Notes: generated from the sequence alone by a model not told the origin. A stretch of DNA of 64,000 bases from Cyclobacteriaceae bacterium (GCA_028285445.1 JANQPQ010000004.1:122672-186671); one strand, 5' to 3'; shown: positions 1 through 8,994, numbered from the stretch's first letter. Numbers and translations: made by a program.

Positions 1-1
1 C

Positions 2-409
2 TACAACTCTGAGCGAGTATCTGATGAGGATGCCAGGGCCGCTGAAGAAGTAAAGGAACTAATATTGAAGGCTTATATAAACGGAGCTTTCAATGGATTA
101 GATGCAGATGCCATGAGGTCTGGTTTCCACCCCGATTTTGCCATCTTTTCAGCAAAAGGTGAAGATATTAATCGCTACCCTATTGGCGTCTGGGCTGACG
201 GAGTTGAGAAACGTAAAAGCAGCCCGGAATTTGACGCGGCTAAGAATCAGTGGGGTCATAAGTTCGCCAACATCGATGTTACCGGTGGATCTGCCACAGC
301 AAAAATCGAATTGTCTAAAGATGGCAAACTGGTTTACACCGACTACCTCTCGCTTTTAAAATTTGACAGCGGATGGAAAATAGTTGCCAAAGTGTACCAT
401 AAACACTAG
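2..409 (+). CDS. NTF2-like / putative lumazine-binding protein (5' partial)
   Basis: The frame is open from the window edge, so the N-terminus lies outside; 135 residues are visible. The text resembles the small SnoaL/NTF2-like fold proteins annotated as putative lumazine-binding or nuclear transport factor 2 family in Bacteroidota: an N-terminal helix ending in ILKAYINGAFNGLD, the FHPDFAIFS strand and the C-terminal YLSLLKFDSGWKIVAKVYHKH ending. A TTG at 65 could be read as a start but would cut the first helix, so the upstream extension is preferred. No catalytic residue can be assigned and the ligand is unknown. The gene ends just before a bidirectional terminator. Confidence 0.7.
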   Translation, partial: YNSERVSDEDARAAEEVKELILKAYINGAFNGLDADAMRSGFHPDFAIFSAKGEDINRYPIGVWADGVEKRKSSPEFDAAKNQWGHKFANIDVTGGSATAKIELSKDGKLVYTDYLSLLKFDSGWKIVAKVYHKH

Positions 410-423
410 AAAATCTTAATTAC

Positions 424-453
424 AAAAAAGCCACCTATAAGGTGGCTTTTTTA
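424..453. terminator. Bidirectional intrinsic terminator
   Basis: Perfect 8-bp stem AGCCACCT / AGGTGGCT with a 3-nt loop (ATA), flanked by an A-run on the left and a T-run on the right, so it can end transcription from both sides: the + strand NTF2-like gene and the - strand operon whose last stop codon is at 474. Confidence 0.85.
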
Positions 454-473
454 ATCACAATAATTAAGTAGTA

Positions 474-1205
474 TTAAAATTCCAATCCCATTGTGAAAGT
501 AAAGTTCCTATGTAGACGTGTCTCTTGAGTAAAGGTCTCAAACTCGGTTACTTCAAGCTTAACTCGCTGGTGTCTGTAGCCCCATAAAAATATGAACGCT
601 CCCCTCCTCTTATTCACACGCAGGCCCAGGGCTGGGTTAAAGAACACACCACCAACCGATTTATCCCAGCGGCTCCACTCCCTGTCAAATGCAAAGCCCC
701 AGCCTAGATTAGCGCGATAAAAGGGAGTAATGCGGGACTTAAGCAGATCACCAACCACACTGGCATAAAGTGGCATCACCTTGCTATCTCCATAATAATC
801 CAAGCCAATACCCACCCCAGTATGTAGCAATCGGTTAAACTTGTAACCATTGATAGTGTGAATAGAAAAGAACACTTCTGTGTAATGATCCTGAACGTCC
901 CACCAAACGTTCTCAACCTTGTTTAATGTAAAACCAAACTCGGTGGTGTTAAAATAACCATTGGTTTCCGGAGCTTCGAAATGCAGCATTTTGGCTTTGT
1001 CTTTTATGGAATACACCTCGTCATAGTAAAACCTCACTTGCTCCCGGCCGCTAATCAGCAGTTCAATATACTCGCCTGGTTTGTTGGCGGTAATAATTCC
1101 ATAGATAACGCTTCCATTCTTTAACTTAACCTTGTCGTTGTAAACATTTTGGGTGAATGCAGCTGTCGCAGAAAACAGCAGAAGTATGACCAGAATCCTT
1201 TTCAT
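474..1205 (-). CDS. Secreted/outer-membrane protein of unknown function
   Basis: 243 aa starting at ATG. A clear signal peptide (residues 1-19, ending AAFTQ) is followed by a short N-terminal segment with the pattern DKVKLKNGSVIYGIITANKPGEY, a motif common in Bacteroidota exported proteins, and then by alternating beta-rich segments that end in FTFTMGLEF. A C-terminal aromatic residue after such strands is typical of outer-membrane beta-barrels. Its start lies 8 nt after the stop of the LVIVD lipoprotein gene, so it is probably the last gene of the sigma - anti-sigma - lipoprotein operon. No specific function can be given. Confidence 0.7.
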   Translation of the reverse strand: MKRILVILLLFSATAAFTQNVYNDKVKLKNGSVIYGIITANKPGEYIELLISGREQVRFYYDEVYSIKDKAKMLHFEAPETNGYFNTTEFGFTLNKVENVWWDVQDHYTEVFFSIHTINGYKFNRLLHTGVGIGLDYYGDSKVMPLYASVVGDLLKSRITPFYRANLGWGFAFDREWSRWDKSVGGVFFNPALGLRVNKRRGAFIFLWGYRHQRVKLEVTEFETFTQETRLHRNFTFTMGLEF

Positions 1206-1213
1206 ATCGATAA

Positions 1214-2542
1214 TTATTGGGCACCAACAATAGGTATGGTGCTACACAATGTGATGTTCGTTGGGTCGATATAATTGAATTGATGGAGACCGTCTTCACC
1301 AATAAGGATCAACACGTTATTGAAAGGTATTACATCAAATCCGTGAATATCATTCTGCTCAAAAACCAGGTTACTGCTAATAGCATTAGGGTCGTTAGCG
1401 TCAAAAACCTTGAGTCCGAAATCCCCCTCTGTAATGAATAGCAAGTCGCCATCTTTGCCCAACCCATGAGGGTTTTGCATTGGGTAAGTACTGACCAGTG
1501 TCGGGTTGTCGATGTTCGATATGTCAATTACATCTAACTGATTGGTAAAGCCTTGGCATTCATTGCCGGACCGAAGAGTTATATAAGCCAACTCGCCATC
1601 AACGATAACGGGATCACAAGTTGTGGCATGTTGGAATGTTGATCGGAAAGTTGGTTCGGCTGGATTTTGGTTGTCGTAGATGTGCATACCATTTTGGGCC
1701 CCAATAAACAGGAAGTCCTCATATGGAAAAATCGTTTCGATTCCCCAGGGCAAATCTACGGTTGAGGCCTTGATTGGATTCTCGGCAGTTGCCACGTCAA
1801 AAACATGCATGGTGCTAAAATCAACTGCATAGAGATTTTGTTCATAAATAGCGAATCGCGCCATAGAACCAGCTATACCCTGTGGGGAAGAATTGTTACC
1901 GGAGTTATTTCTCATAGCATCAAATGATGCAGCCTCGGCCACTGCCACGCCTCCGGCAAAAAACACCACTCCACCAAATCCGCCGCTACAATCTTCATTA
2001 ATGTCCACTGCCTCTTTTTCAACCCAATCCGTAATCACCATCCCATCGGACGCGGCAAAACCTCTAACAGTATTGAAAAGCGGAAAGGCGTCCTCAATCC
2101 TATCAACTAGTTTAATGTTGTTAATATCACCAATATCAATAGCTACAAGGTCTACATAGCTATCTGCATATAAGATGTTTTCTTTCACAGCCATGTCGAA
2201 GTTGCCTGGAATGTTAACAAATGCCAGTGGTTGCGGAGATTTTACATTGCGATTGTCATAAATGTGAATTCCTTTACCTGCATCGCCAACCAGGAGGTAG
2301 TCGCCATAGATGTATATCTTTCCCGGCACTTCAAGGTCTCGTGGAGCCTCCGTGGCAAATGAATTTCTGACGTCCGTCATGGAGGCATATACAGGCTCGA
2401 AGTAAGTATACTTCACAACCGTTTCGCACTTATCAGTGCAGCTGTTTAATACTACGCTTAGGAAAAGTAGTAAGGCTACGAATGCAACAATCTGGAACGA
2501 AAGTGCTTGTTTACTGAAATACTTGGTCATTAGGTTCTTCAT
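1214..2542 (-). CDS. LVIVD-repeat beta-propeller lipoprotein
   Basis: 442 aa. A long N-terminal hydrophobic stretch ends in the lipobox LNSC (Cys35), so this is a lipoprotein. The body shows repeated blocks of the LVIVD type (for example GIHIYDNRNVKSPQPLAFV, MHIYDNQNPAEPTFRSTF, DVIDISNIDNPTLVSTY, LKVFDANDPNAI), as in Bacteroidota surface proteins that fold as a beta-propeller. A second in-frame ATG at codon 5 is possible. It follows the anti-sigma/beta-barrel gene after about 70 nt and precedes the 243-aa secreted protein by 8 nt, suggesting one operon. Role unknown; probably cell-surface exposed and perhaps a target or ligand partner of the neighbouring sigma system (inference). Confidence 0.85.
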   Translation of the reverse strand: MKNLMTKYFSKQALSFQIVAFVALLLFLSVVLNSCTDKCETVVKYTYFEPVYASMTDVRNSFATEAPRDLEVPGKIYIYGDYLLVGDAGKGIHIYDNRNVKSPQPLAFVNIPGNFDMAVKENILYADSYVDLVAIDIGDINNIKLVDRIEDAFPLFNTVRGFAASDGMVITDWVEKEAVDINEDCSGGFGGVVFFAGGVAVAEAASFDAMRNNSGNNSSPQGIAGSMARFAIYEQNLYAVDFSTMHVFDVATAENPIKASTVDLPWGIETIFPYEDFLFIGAQNGMHIYDNQNPAEPTFRSTFQHATTCDPVIVDGELAYITLRSGNECQGFTNQLDVIDISNIDNPTLVSTYPMQNPHGLGKDGDLLFITEGDFGLKVFDANDPNAISSNLVFEQNDIHGFDVIPFNNVLILIGEDGLHQFNYIDPTNITLCSTIPIVGAQ

Positions 2543-2613
2543 TTTGATCTATCTGGGTTCAGCTCTCTTGTTGGACCCAGCATAATTAAAAACCGTTGGA
2601 ACGTGGAGAGAAA

Positions 2614-4023
2614 TTAATCGAATATATATTTCAACCTTACGCCAAGGCCCAAGGATCTAGGTCGGCTGCCGAAGCTCTGCCCGGGTTTAGTAAGAGCACT
2701 GATAGAATGTTGAAAGTTCGGCTCTATGGAGATCATATAATTGCCACCCAGTTTGTAGATTAATTCTGTTCCAATGAGGCCATTTATGTGTACAGCTCTG
2801 AAGGGGGCATCGGCACCCGGTCTCACTTCGATCGCATCAAATGAGCCTTGATCATCGCTGATAGTATTCTTCAGGAGAAACCTTGTGGACAGACCAGTAT
2901 TTATTGCCCAACTGAATCTACCATTGATTAAGACGTAGCCTACCTCCACCGGAAAGCTTATAAATTCAAAAGTGTTATTAAGGTCGATCGGCTCTGGACT
3001 AGATAGAGCCTGGGTATTTTCATCGAAATTGGCATTATAGAAAAATAATGGTGCTCTCAAACCAGAAGCGGCATTTGCGGCAATAACTGTGCTACTGGCA
3101 TCTGCATTTTGCACTGAATACTGCAGTCCTCCCTGCAGAATCCATTTCCGTGAAACTTGCTTACCTACGCTAAAACCCATGGCATAGGAGAAAGCAGGAT
3201 CCTGTCTGAGGTCATTGTCAGCACGACTAGTATTGATATCACCCGGACCGCTATTCAGTTGGGCTTCACTTTGTAATCCATTGCTTGGGCCAAAGTTAGG
3301 ATCGAAGCTATTGGCAGACATACCCAGCCCAGCCCATAGTCCGTTATTCTCTTCCTCTTCTTCTTCAATTTCGGGCAGCACAGGAATGCTGTAAATACCA
3401 GGACTTAGGGTAGTGATGTTTGCATCTGGAAGCCAATCAATATTTGAGGCAATCGACATCAGTGGCATTCTTGCTACTGCTCTATCAGCCAAAACTTCAC
3501 TATCCGCAGCGTCTTGGATGGCTGCGCTATTATCTGAATCAGCCTCCTCCTCATTAATGTTAGCTAGGCGGTCAATTGCATTATCTTCCATATCAGCTGC
3601 TAAGGTATTTGCGTTCTCTTCCGTTTCATTCCCAGCATTTTGAGATTGCGTCTCCAAAAGGTCAGCCTTCTCATCAGTCTCTGTCTCCGTACTTGCTATT
3701 GATTCACTATTTGATTCTTTTGGCAATTGCGATTGATCTGGGAGCCTTTCTTCATCATTCCTGGTCGATGGCTGTTGTGCCACTTGTGATTCAGTTGGGT
3801 TTGAGCGATCCCAAAAGATATTGACTCCACCTACTCCAATGGCCAGGGCCAATGATGCGGCAGTCATTAGCTGTAATACGAGCAAACGCTTCCGGAATTT
3901 ACCGGAGTCACCACTTGTTAAGGAGGCGTCAACCTTATTCCATACTTGCTCGGAGGGTGTTATCTCCGCCCCTTCAAACGCATCCTGGAATTGCTCTTCA
4001 AAATTTCTATTAAGCTTGTCCAT
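2614..4023 (-). CDS. Dual-membrane-spanning anti-sigma factor / outer-membrane beta-barrel (copy 1)
   Basis: 469 aa. Residues 1-46 form a soluble amphipathic segment with the pattern FEGAEITPSEQVW (Trp28); residues 47-69 are one hydrophobic helix; residues 72-225 are a low-complexity linker rich in E, D, S, N and A with no Cys; residues 228-469 are beta-rich and end in GVRLKYIFD, the look of an outer-membrane beta-barrel. This layout matches the dual-membrane-spanning anti-sigma (Dma) proteins reported in Bacteroides, in which the cytoplasmic end holds a cognate ECF sigma factor. The start codon lies inside the end of the sigma gene (14-nt overlap), indicating translational coupling. The anti-sigma role is inferred from architecture and coupling; a plain outer-membrane protein with a TM anchor is the alternative. 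Confidence 0.75.
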   Translation of the reverse strand: MDKLNRNFEEQFQDAFEGAEITPSEQVWNKVDASLTSGDSGKFRKRLLVLQLMTAASLALAIGVGGVNIFWDRSNPTESQVAQQPSTRNDEERLPDQSQLPKESNSESIASTETETDEKADLLETQSQNAGNETEENANTLAADMEDNAIDRLANINEEEADSDNSAAIQDAADSEVLADRAVARMPLMSIASNIDWLPDANITTLSPGIYSIPVLPEIEEEEEENNGLWAGLGMSANSFDPNFGPSNGLQSEAQLNSGPGDINTSRADNDLRQDPAFSYAMGFSVGKQVSRKWILQGGLQYSVQNADASSTVIAANAASGLRAPLFFYNANFDENTQALSSPEPIDLNNTFEFISFPVEVGYVLINGRFSWAINTGLSTRFLLKNTISDDQGSFDAIEVRPGADAPFRAVHINGLIGTELIYKLGGNYMISIEPNFQHSISALTKPGQSFGSRPRSLGLGVRLKYIFD

Positions 4024-4585
4024 AGTTTACACTTTCAGCTTTCTCAATCATTTCTCTCAGCAACATTTTCGCTCTTGCATACTGAGACTTGGAAGTTCCA
4101 ACACTGATATCAAGTTTCTTGGCAATCTCATTATGATTGTAACCTTCGATAGCATAAAGGTTAAAGATCACCTGGCATCCTGTTGGCAGTTCTTGAATCA
4201 TCTTAAGTAATTCAGTGAAGTGATACTCCCGTATAGGTATATCACCTGCATCTGGCATTTGCATCTCATAAACATCAGACATTGGAAAGAGATACAGCTT
4301 GCTTCGTTGGTGATTCAACGCCGTATTGACAAGAATTTTTCTCATCCATGTTTCGAGCTTTGCCTTGCCTTCAAATGACTTTATACTTCTGAATATTTTA
4401 ATGAAGGCCTCTTGCAGAACATCTTCTGCCTCTAACTGCGACTTGCAATAGCGCAAGGCCACTACCAATAACTTCTTCGAAAAAAGATCATATAATTCCC
4501 GTTGAGCCTTACGGTCTCCGCGGGCACAGCCGTCTATTATCACGGCCTCCTTCTCTGAGATCTTGCTATGTGATGTTGAGTCCAA
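4010..4585 (-). CDS. ECF RNA polymerase sigma factor (copy 1)
   Basis: 191 aa. Region 2 is seen around residues 30-95 (AQRELYDLFSKKLLVVALRY, then AEDVLQEAFIKIFRSIKSFE and WMRKILVNTALNHQRSK) and region 4 around 130-180 (LPTGCQVIFNLYAIEGYNHNEIAKKLDISVGTSKSQ with the HTH, then ARAKMLLREMI). The only upstream start in this frame before a stop is TTG at 4585, giving the usual length for the family; a GTG a little downstream (before Ile-Ile-Asp) is possible. The gene is coupled to the downstream anti-sigma/beta-barrel gene and diverges from the T9SS plug gene with 97 bp between. It likely activates its own operon (inference). Confidence 0.9.
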   Translation of the reverse strand: MDSTSHSKISEKEAVIIDGCARGDRKAQRELYDLFSKKLLVVALRYCKSQLEAEDVLQEAFIKIFRSIKSFEGKAKLETWMRKILVNTALNHQRSKLYLFPMSDVYEMQMPDAGDIPIREYHFTELLKMIQELPTGCQVIFNLYAIEGYNHNEIAKKLDISVGTSKSQYARAKMLLREMIEKAESVNYGQA

Positions 4586-4682
4586 CGTTGTACTTATTTG
4601 ACACTACCACAATGAAATTGGTTGGAAGTGGTTATATAAATACGAAGTTAATTCCGAATATTGCCATCACAGTTATTCTTGT

Positions 4683-5984
4683 ATGCTTATCCGATTGCCC
4701 AAAATTATACTAATCCTCTATTTATCAATGGCTTGTGTGCCACTAGATCAAAGTGGATCCGGTGATGGCAACAATCGCAAGAGATTGGTTTACGAAGATT
4801 TTAATTATGAATATGAAATAAAGACTGTTCAACTCTATCCAAATCTTCAGGTTCAAAACAATACATTACAACCAGCTGTACTTCCTCTTAGCCAGGAATC
4901 TCTGTTGGTCCTGGCATTCGACGATTTGGTTGAAGAAATAGACAATTACTACGCCAAAATCATCCATTGCAACCGAAACTGGCAGCCTTCACAATTAAAT
5001 GACTTGGAATTTCTTGATGAGTACAACGAGTTTCCTATTAACGATTATGACTTCTCTGTAAATACTCGCACCCCCTATGTTCATTACAAACTGGCGTTGC
5101 CAAGGGTAAAGTTACCAGGAAACTATTTGCTTAAGGTATATCGCAGTAATGAAGCCGATGTTGTCCTCACCAGGCGATTTATGATCTTCGATAATGCAAT
5201 ACAGATCAATTCCGACCAATCATTGTCGGCACTGAATTCAGTAATCAGAACTAATCAACAGATATCTTTTGATTTGAGTTATGCGAATAGCGGTCTTGAC
5301 ATTCGCAACCCCTTGCAAAACATTGCGGTGGTTATACGGCAAAACCAGCGGTGGGACAACGCCATTACCGAGTTGAAACCGTCTTTCATTCGCGAAGGAC
5401 AACAAGTACTGGAATATCGTCACTTCAATCTTGAAAATAATTTTCCCGGTGGTAATGAGTTCCGCTTTTTTGATTTGCGGTCCCTGCAACATTTTGGTCA
5501 AAATGTGGATGCCGTGAGAATTGGGCCAACCGATGTAAAGGCCAGAATCCTGGTTGATCTACCCCGAACCGGACAAGCCTATGCTCAGAACAATGATCTC
5601 AACGGTAATTTCATTGTGGCCAATGCCGATACTGGAGATGGCAATTTAGATGGTGATTATGTAGACATAACTTTCACCCTGCAAACGGAGCCAACTGGAG
5701 GTCAGGTGTTTGTTTATGGTGCCCTCAGCAATTGGCGACATCAGAATCCGATGACCTATGATTCTCTATTTGGTGGCTATCGCAGTGTTCTCAAGCTGAA
5801 ACAGGGTTGGTATGATTATCAGTATGAAATTCGAGGAGATTCTCTTAAATCGTACCACTATGAGGGCAGCCATTTTGGGACAGAAAACCAGTATGAGATC
5901 TTTGCCTACTATTACGACATCAATCGTCGTATCGACTTATTGGTTGGCTACTACGCATTTGGAGTGAACAGCCGCAATCGCTAG
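4683..5984 (+). CDS. Type IX secretion system plug protein (DUF5103)
   Basis: 433 aa. The sequence matches the DUF5103 family: YEDFNYEYEIKTVQLYP near the N-terminus, LLVLAFDDL, the YYAKIIHCNRNWQPSQL block and DYDFSVNTRTPYVHYKLALP, followed by a C-terminal beta-rich part. In the T9SS this protein sits in the periplasm and closes the large SprA translocon pore when no substrate is present. The N-terminus (MLIRLPKIILILYLSMAC) looks like a lipoprotein signal with Cys18, though Ser at -3 is a weak lipobox. It stands between two sigma/anti-sigma operons, diverging from the first and upstream of the lipoprotein-sigma-anti-sigma operon. No other T9SS gene is in the window apart from a probable substrate at 14406. 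Confidence 0.85.
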   Translation: MLIRLPKIILILYLSMACVPLDQSGSGDGNNRKRLVYEDFNYEYEIKTVQLYPNLQVQNNTLQPAVLPLSQESLLVLAFDDLVEEIDNYYAKIIHCNRNWQPSQLNDLEFLDEYNEFPINDYDFSVNTRTPYVHYKLALPRVKLPGNYLLKVYRSNEADVVLTRRFMIFDNAIQINSDQSLSALNSVIRTNQQISFDLSYANSGLDIRNPLQNIAVVIRQNQRWDNAITELKPSFIREGQQVLEYRHFNLENNFPGGNEFRFFDLRSLQHFGQNVDAVRIGPTDVKARILVDLPRTGQAYAQNNDLNGNFIVANADTGDGNLDGDYVDITFTLQTEPTGGQVFVYGALSNWRHQNPMTYDSLFGGYRSVLKLKQGWYDYQYEIRGDSLKSYHYEGSHFGTENQYEIFAYYYDINRRIDLLVGYYAFGVNSRNR

Positions 5985-6108
5985 CTGTATTTCACAATCC
6001 CCCCCCGTAGTTATAGTTTATTCTTAAAAAAATAACATTTCTCGTGCAGCGTTATTCTCACCTCAGCCGTTCTAGGGTTGAAATGATTAAAAACTCAAAA
6101 ACTCCACG

Positions 6109-7086
6109 ATGAAATTTAGAAGAGTCATTGCCCCACTTTGCTTGACAAGCCTACTATTCCACGCCTGCGATAATGTGGACCCAGACGACTTCAGCAATGC
6201 CCAGTATCTCAATGTCAATATTGACTGCGATCAGTCATTTATCATTGATAAAGTAGAATTAGGAGCTGGAGAGGGAGAGATACAAATCGAATATCAAAAC
6301 GAACTTATATCGCTTGTAACCTACAGCGGGAGTGACAGCGGATACCGCCTTCCGTACTCGGATGAATACACGTATGACGACGATGGTATGTTAATGCAGA
6401 TAAAGCGAAGTTCTGTTAAAAATCCATTCACTCTTGTTTTTAGCCGTAATGAAAGCAAACAGGTAACCAGGGTCACAGCGACACGGCTGGTAGCGAAAAT
6501 CGTCAACGGCAATATTACTGAGGTTGATGAAATTGAGAGCATCCAGGAAATTCAATACGACAGCGACGGGCTTCCTGAGAGGGTATTATTCAAGTATGTT
6601 GACGAGGATAATAATGAACAGCTATTCCAATTTGCGTTTACCACTTTTGATGATGAAGGCAACCTGCTTGAAGAGACTGTGCACTTGGTGGAAACCAAAG
6701 GGCAGATTGTTGAAACCACTATATTCAGCTACGAGTATTCCAATCATAACAATCCTTTCAAAGTAAGCCCCAACAATAAACTCTTTGGAGGCTTGTTACC
6801 ATTGGCACAAAGTAGATTCTCAAAACCAGCAGTGCTCCATGGTATTCCCCTCGTAGATTGGTATTGGGGCCAAGCCAGTGGAATCTCGGTACAAAATACG
6901 GGCTTCCAATCTCCAAAAGTTCTAGAGGGCCTACATGTTACCACATTTACCACAGACAACTCAGCATTAAAGAGCCCGCGCGGAGGATGGCAGTATCAGC
7001 TTAATAATTGCGGTGCTCCTGGCATTGTTACACACATCAGGAATGGAGGCATCGATCAAATTATCAAAATCCGGTATCGAAACTAG
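6109..7086 (+). CDS. RHS/DUF4595-like lipoprotein
   Basis: 325 aa with a lipoprotein signal ending LLFHAC (Cys20), followed by acidic residues (DNVDPDD), a feature often seen on surface-exposed Bacteroidota lipoproteins. The middle part has short YD-type repeats (YTYDDDGMLMQIKRS, QYDSDGLPERVLFKYVD, TTFDDEGNLLEETV), as in RHS or DUF4595-like beta sheets. The C-terminal part is not recognised. Its stop codon is only 23 nt before the start of sigma factor copy 2, so lipoprotein, sigma factor and anti-sigma/beta-barrel appear to form one operon. Function unknown; a surface sensor or cargo of the sigma system is a guess. Confidence 0.75.
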   Translation: MKFRRVIAPLCLTSLLFHACDNVDPDDFSNAQYLNVNIDCDQSFIIDKVELGAGEGEIQIEYQNELISLVTYSGSDSGYRLPYSDEYTYDDDGMLMQIKRSSVKNPFTLVFSRNESKQVTRVTATRLVAKIVNGNITEVDEIESIQEIQYDSDGLPERVLFKYVDEDNNEQLFQFAFTTFDDEGNLLEETVHLVETKGQIVETTIFSYEYSNHNNPFKVSPNNKLFGGLLPLAQSRFSKPAVLHGIPLVDWYWGQASGISVQNTGFQSPKVLEGLHVTTFTTDNSALKSPRGGWQYQLNNCGAPGIVTHIRNGGIDQIIKIRYRN

Positions 7087-7109
7087 TACCCTTCTCATTC
7101 GAAATAGAA

Positions 7110-7688
7110 ATGACAGTTATCAAATTGTACTCCGAGCAAGAACTGGTACAGGGATGCTTAGATCAAGATGAGAGAGCCCAGGAGAAGTTGTTTCGGATGT
7201 ACTATGGTTATGGGTTAGTGGTGGCGATGAGGTATTGCACAAATGAGGAGACAGCGAAGGAAGTATTAAGCGATAGTTTTCTAAAGGTGTTTCAAAAGCT
7301 TCATACCTATAAGATTAATACCAATTTTAAAGCCTGGTTTGGTAAAATAGTCGCCAACACAGCCATCGACAAAGAACGTAGTACTGGCGGTTATATTTAT
7401 AAAGACCTTGCTCATGCCGAAACACAACTGAGCACCGAAAACCAGGCTGTAAGCTCCTTACATAATGTCGATGTGCTGAGAATGCTTCGACTACTTCCAG
7501 AGCGCTACCGGTTAGTTATTAACCTCCACGAATTCGAAGGCTATAGCCACCAGGAAATTGGCAGTATGCTAGGCATTGGTGAGAGCTCATCCCGCGCTTT
7601 GCTTAGTCGAGGCCGAAAAATACTTAAAGATATTTTGAACAAAACCATGAAAAGAGATGAAAGAATACGGCGAAAAGGAAGCTATTGA
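7110..7688 (+). CDS. ECF RNA polymerase sigma factor (copy 2)
   Basis: 192 aa from the ATG at 7110. The frame is open further upstream, but that would overlap the preceding lipoprotein gene and add residues outside the family, so the ATG was chosen. Region 2 is at about 20-90 (AQEKLFRMYYGYGLVVAMRY, AKEVLSDSFLKVFQKLHTYK, WFGKIVANTAIDKERS) and region 4 at about 128-175 (LPERYRLVINLHEFEGYSHQ, GESSSRALLSRGRKILK). It is clearly related to the sigma factor at 4010-4585. It overlaps the following anti-sigma/beta-barrel gene by 32 nt, which implies coupled translation and a matched pair. Confidence 0.9.
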   Translation: MTVIKLYSEQELVQGCLDQDERAQEKLFRMYYGYGLVVAMRYCTNEETAKEVLSDSFLKVFQKLHTYKINTNFKAWFGKIVANTAIDKERSTGGYIYKDLAHAETQLSTENQAVSSLHNVDVLRMLRLLPERYRLVINLHEFEGYSHQEIGSMLGIGESSSRALLSRGRKILKDILNKTMKRDERIRRKGSY

Positions 7689-8994
7689 GTTCATCAAGGA
7701 GAACCTGGAGGCTTATTCTCCAGAACCAACGGAGCAAGAATGGATTGCACTGCGGAAACGACTTGCGAAAACCCACAAAAAAAGAAACAAGGCAGGCTAC
7801 GCTGCGATTGGAATAATACTATTTCTTTCGACAGCTACCTTGTACGCAATGAAGTCTGAGAACGTAAAGGGTGTATTAGAGAAATTTCTAATTGCAGCCT
7901 TGCAAGATATTAGCGGAAAAGAAGTGGTTATGGTTGAAATCACACCTGATTCCGAACGAGTCATTCCATTTCCTTTAGTTGCAAAACTGGATTACAGTTT
8001 GCCAGCTTCCGAAGCCGCTATTCCGAACTTGCCAACCATCCAACCGCAAAATCAACTTGTGGCCAATCAAAAACGAGGCATTGTCCTGATATCAGATGAA
8101 GATCATTCAGAATCCTCAGACAGCAACCCTAACCAAAGCCAGGCTGCCTATGAATCACTTTCTGGACGCCTCGCGGGGGTATCAGCAGACGGATTTATAT
8201 ATACTGAGTCATTACCATCCAAATTGTCTCCGAAGCCATTACCTTTTAATGATTGGCATCTAACTCCAATGGCAACTTCGCTAAGTGATTTTTCCAAATC
8301 GATTGCCTCTGGATCAAGCTCAAACGGGCGAGAAAGTGAGGTGGTCACTACTAACACGAAGATCAATGGCATTAAGCTAGCACTTGTTACCAGGGGAAAT
8401 GTAAACTTCGCCAAAACCACTCCAGACTACGACCCCAGCCTGAGAAACACGGCGGTGAGGTATTTCAACTACAGCAGCGATTGGGCATGGGGATTTGCTG
8501 TTGGGGCAACTATCACAAAACCGCTTAGTACCAAACTATCGGCTACGTCTGGCTTAGAGTTGGATTTTCAACGACTTGAGCGTAGAGAAAATTCCCTGGG
8601 AAGACTTTGGAATGATGCCAGACGAATTACAGAACTCAATTCCTATGTAGTAAACATTCCAGTGCGTGTAAATTATCACCTTGACTTTGGTCACAAGTGG
8701 CTCTACCAGGTATCATTGGGGTTATCTAATTCGCTATTTGCAAGTGAGAAGTTAAGGCAATTTGAGGTGGACGAAGCTCAAAGCATATTGATAACCAGTA
8801 ATACCAAAAGTTATCGCTTCAATAAATTTCAACCAGTAAGTCATATTACTGCACAAATAGGATTCCACAGACCGATATTTAATAGAGATGTCCTACTTCA
8901 GCCTTACATTAGCATTCCTACTAGGGAGTTAGGGTCAGAAAAGGTACGTTACGGGCAAATCGGGCTATCTCTTGAAATGGCATTCAACAACTAG
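7657..8994 (+). CDS. Dual-membrane-spanning anti-sigma factor / outer-membrane beta-barrel (copy 2)
   Basis: 445 aa with the same order of parts as the protein at 2614-4023: cytoplasmic segment 1-46 carrying LEAYSPEPTEQEW (Trp29, aligned with Trp28 of copy 1), one TM helix at 47-64, a linker of about 70-235 rich in S, P, N and Q, and a beta-rich domain from about 236 to the end (VTRGNVNFAK, WAWGFAVGATITKPL, closing IGLSLEMAFNN). It starts inside the sigma gene. By analogy with Dma proteins it would hold the sigma factor at the inner membrane and sense outer-membrane state through the barrel. The linkers of the two copies share no obvious sequence. Anti-sigma activity is inferred. Confidence 0.75.
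   Translation: MKEYGEKEAIEFIKENLEAYSPEPTEQEWIALRKRLAKTHKKRNKAGYAAIGIILFLSTATLYAMKSENVKGVLEKFLIAALQDISGKEVVMVEITPDSERVIPFPLVAKLDYSLPASEAAIPNLPTIQPQNQLVANQKRGIVLISDEDHSESSDSNPNQSQAAYESLSGRLAGVSADGFIYTESLPSKLSPKPLPFNDWHLTPMATSLSDFSKSIASGSSSNGRESEVVTTNTKINGIKLALVTRGNVNFAKTTPDYDPSLRNTAVRYFNYSSDWAWGFAVGATITKPLSTKLSATSGLELDFQRLERRENSLGRLWNDARRITELNSYVVNIPVRVNYHLDFGHKWLYQVSLGLSNSLFASEKLRQFEVDEAQSILITSNTKSYRFNKFQPVSHITAQIGFHRPIFNRDVLLQPYISIPTRELGSEKVRYGQIGLSLEMAFNN

Noticed and set aside
7008-7109. Upstream extension of sigma factor copy 2
   Set aside because: Overlaps the lipoprotein gene in another frame and lies outside the family's length.
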